A stretch of 6,883 nt of DNA from an uncultured Lachnospiraceae bacterium (GTDB taxonomy: Bacteria > Bacillota > Clostridia > Lachnospirales > Lachnospiraceae), in assembly GCA_945836355.1 (NCBI GenBank), contig CAMALD010000068.1:1-6883 (forward strand), given 5' to 3'. Positions 5,899 through 6,883 of this stretch are shown piece after piece. The notes under the pieces were generated by a model. That model was not told the DNA's origin. It was given only the letters and a program-made list of their open reading frames with translations, and did no database searches. A program made the position numbers and the translations under genes. How positions within the stretch are numbered: the first letter of the stretch is position 1; every line of letters begins with the position of its first letter.

Positions 5899-6849
5899 CT
5901 AGAAGGAAATAAGACTGAGCAGGAGATAGGTAAGCAGGAAACAGACGATGCCCTGCAGGATTTTTAATATCAGATAAAATTTTACAGACAGTCCGGTGCC
6001 AAGGGTGACACTTTTAGTCTGCATGAGTCCGGAAAGACCGCCGAATGCAGTTACCCCGAGCACCAGGGCTGTTTTTATTTTTGCGGGGAGTGCACAGGCA
6101 CAGATTGCGTGGATTCCGCCGGTAATTTCCAGACACCCGCCGAGAAACGCTGAAACAGACTGGGGCAATGGCATGTGGGAAACGAAGGCGGCAAGCATGG
6201 AAAACAGGATGATATAGCCTCCGATGCGGGTAATGGTTGCAAAGCTGTCGGTAATGGTACGGTCAAGCAAAGCGAAAAACGAATTCTGGTCCTGCACAGC
6301 GTCGGCAGCGGACAGCTCAGCAGCACAAAACCGGATGCCGGACGGGCGTCCTTTGGAGTAGATAGGGCGAAAGGCCACGGATACAATCCAGGCAGAGATA
6401 TATAGAATGGATAAAAACGCAAAGGTGTATGCGGAGGCGTCCAATTCTGCGGCAGCAACATAGCTGACAAGGAACATCATGCTTGCCTGATTGGACAGGC
6501 TGAGAAGAAACATAGCATCGGCGTAAGTGATATCCCTCCGGCGGTAGAGGTCGGCGATGGTTTTAGCGCCCAGGGGCATACCGCAGAGAAGACCGAGCAC
6601 CAACGGATAGCACGCATTTGGGCTGACCGGAAATATGCGGCATAAGACAGGGGAGAGAATGCGGTTGATGTATGAGGTCAAGCCGGAAGCTACAATGAGA
6701 CCTGATACAATCAGGAAGGGAAGCAGAATCGGCAAAAGTGTGCCGGCCCAGAGGGTAAGGCCGTTCAGTGCCCCGCCGGATGCGGTTTTGGGCGCAAGCA
6801 GCATCAGGATAAGGATTACGAAGAGGGTGGCAGCAGTCAGTTTCCGCAT
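5899..6849 (-). CDS. ylbJ: YlbJ/Gate-domain family integral membrane protein, probably sporulation-associated (316 aa)
   Basis: Polytopic membrane protein with roughly eight hydrophobic segments (about 5-19, 33-56, 79-92, 112-133, 142-160, 208-225, 258-275 and 290-314, with a further weaker one near 235-254). It has the pattern of the nucleoside recognition/Gate superfamily, which includes YlbJ, SpmA/SpmB and SpoIIIAE: LPFLIVSGLIVASG (43-56), CGMPLGAKTIADLY (89-102), LLSLSNQAS (115-123) and AFGGLSGLMQ (268-277). In B. subtilis ylbJ is a mother-cell gene needed for heat-resistant spores, so a role in sporulation is inferred from family and location beside rsmD-coaD. GGAG (6862-6859) precedes the ATG at 6849 by nine bases. 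At 316 residues it is shorter than B. subtilis YlbJ (about 408, from memory), although both ends look natural, so it may be a compact clostridial relative rather than a strict orthologue. The promoter is outside the window. Confidence 0.82.
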   Translation of the reverse strand: MRKLTAATLFVILILMLLAPKTASGGALNGLTLWAGTLLPILLPFLIVSGLIVASGLTSYINRILSPVLCRIFPVSPNACYPLVLGLLCGMPLGAKTIADLYRRRDITYADAMFLLSLSNQASMMFLVSYVAAAELDASAYTFAFLSILYISAWIVSVAFRPIYSKGRPSGIRFCAAELSAADAVQDQNSFFALLDRTITDSFATITRIGGYIILFSMLAAFVSHMPLPQSVSAFLGGCLEITGGIHAICACALPAKIKTALVLGVTAFGGLSGLMQTKSVTLGTGLSVKFYLILKILQGIVCFLLTYLLLSLISF

Positions 6850-6883
6850 GAAGGATTGCTCCGAAAAGTAGGCTTGGTATCAT
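6850..6883 (-). promoter_or_regulatory. Leader of the ylbJ-like gene
   Basis: These 34 bases include the minus-strand GGAG ribosome binding site (6862-6859). No -10/-35 pair fits in the remaining bases. An ATG at the very edge (6883) is out of frame with the membrane protein and opens only a frame antisense-shifted within the gene, so it is not called. Confidence 0.5.

Noticed and set aside
6563..6883. A 106-codon minus-strand open frame starting at the window edge
   Set aside because: It is out of frame with the YlbJ-like protein and overlaps its N-terminal third; its translation has no membrane pattern or domain, so it is a shadow frame.
1..6883. Possibility of a mobile element, phage island, CRISPR array or defence system
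   Set aside because: No transposase, integrase, direct-repeat array or tRNA was found, and gene order, codon style and spacing are those of core chromosomal genes. PcrA beside a methyltransferase resembles a defence pairing superficially, but the helicase is the housekeeping type and the methylase carries RNA-type THUMP features.

Overview
This 6.9 kb window reads as ordinary chromosome from an anaerobic, probably spore-forming Firmicute of the Clostridia, most likely Lachnospiraceae-like. The reasons are strong GGAGG-type ribosome binding sites, sigma-A-like promoters, a PcrA-type helicase, a membrane-anchored class D-like sortase, and the order rsmD - coaD - coiled-coil gene - ylbJ-like gene. 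The last part recalls the Bacillus ylbH-ylbI-ylbJ neighbourhood. The base composition looks even, at about half GC by eye. I see no transposase, integrase, phage gene, CRISPR array, tRNA or rRNA.

Layout: (1) Positions 1-1486, minus strand: the first 495 codons of a PcrA/UvrD superfamily 1 helicase, whose C-terminal part lies beyond the left edge. (2) Positions 1487-1665: a compact divergent promoter region. (3) Positions 1666-3192 and 3236-4030, plus strand: a 508-residue protein joining HEAT-like repeats, a THUMP-like segment and an RNA-methylase domain, followed after 43 bases by a sortase with a single N-terminal anchor. (4) Positions 4031-4154: a gap with a good sigma-A promoter. (5) Positions 4155-5871, plus strand: rsmD, coaD and a coiled-coil protein gene, tightly packed as an operon. 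(6) Positions 5899-6849, minus strand and convergent: a YlbJ/Gate-type membrane protein whose promoter probably lies beyond the right edge.

Most of the genes are housekeeping: DNA repair (pcrA), rRNA modification (rsmD), coenzyme A synthesis (coaD), cell-surface protein anchoring (sortase) and probably sporulation (ylbJ). No shared pathway is evident across the window, and I found no convincing new defence or mobile system. The least understood items are the HEAT-THUMP-methyltransferase protein and the coiled-coil protein between coaD and ylbJ. All family calls come from reading motifs by eye, with no database search.
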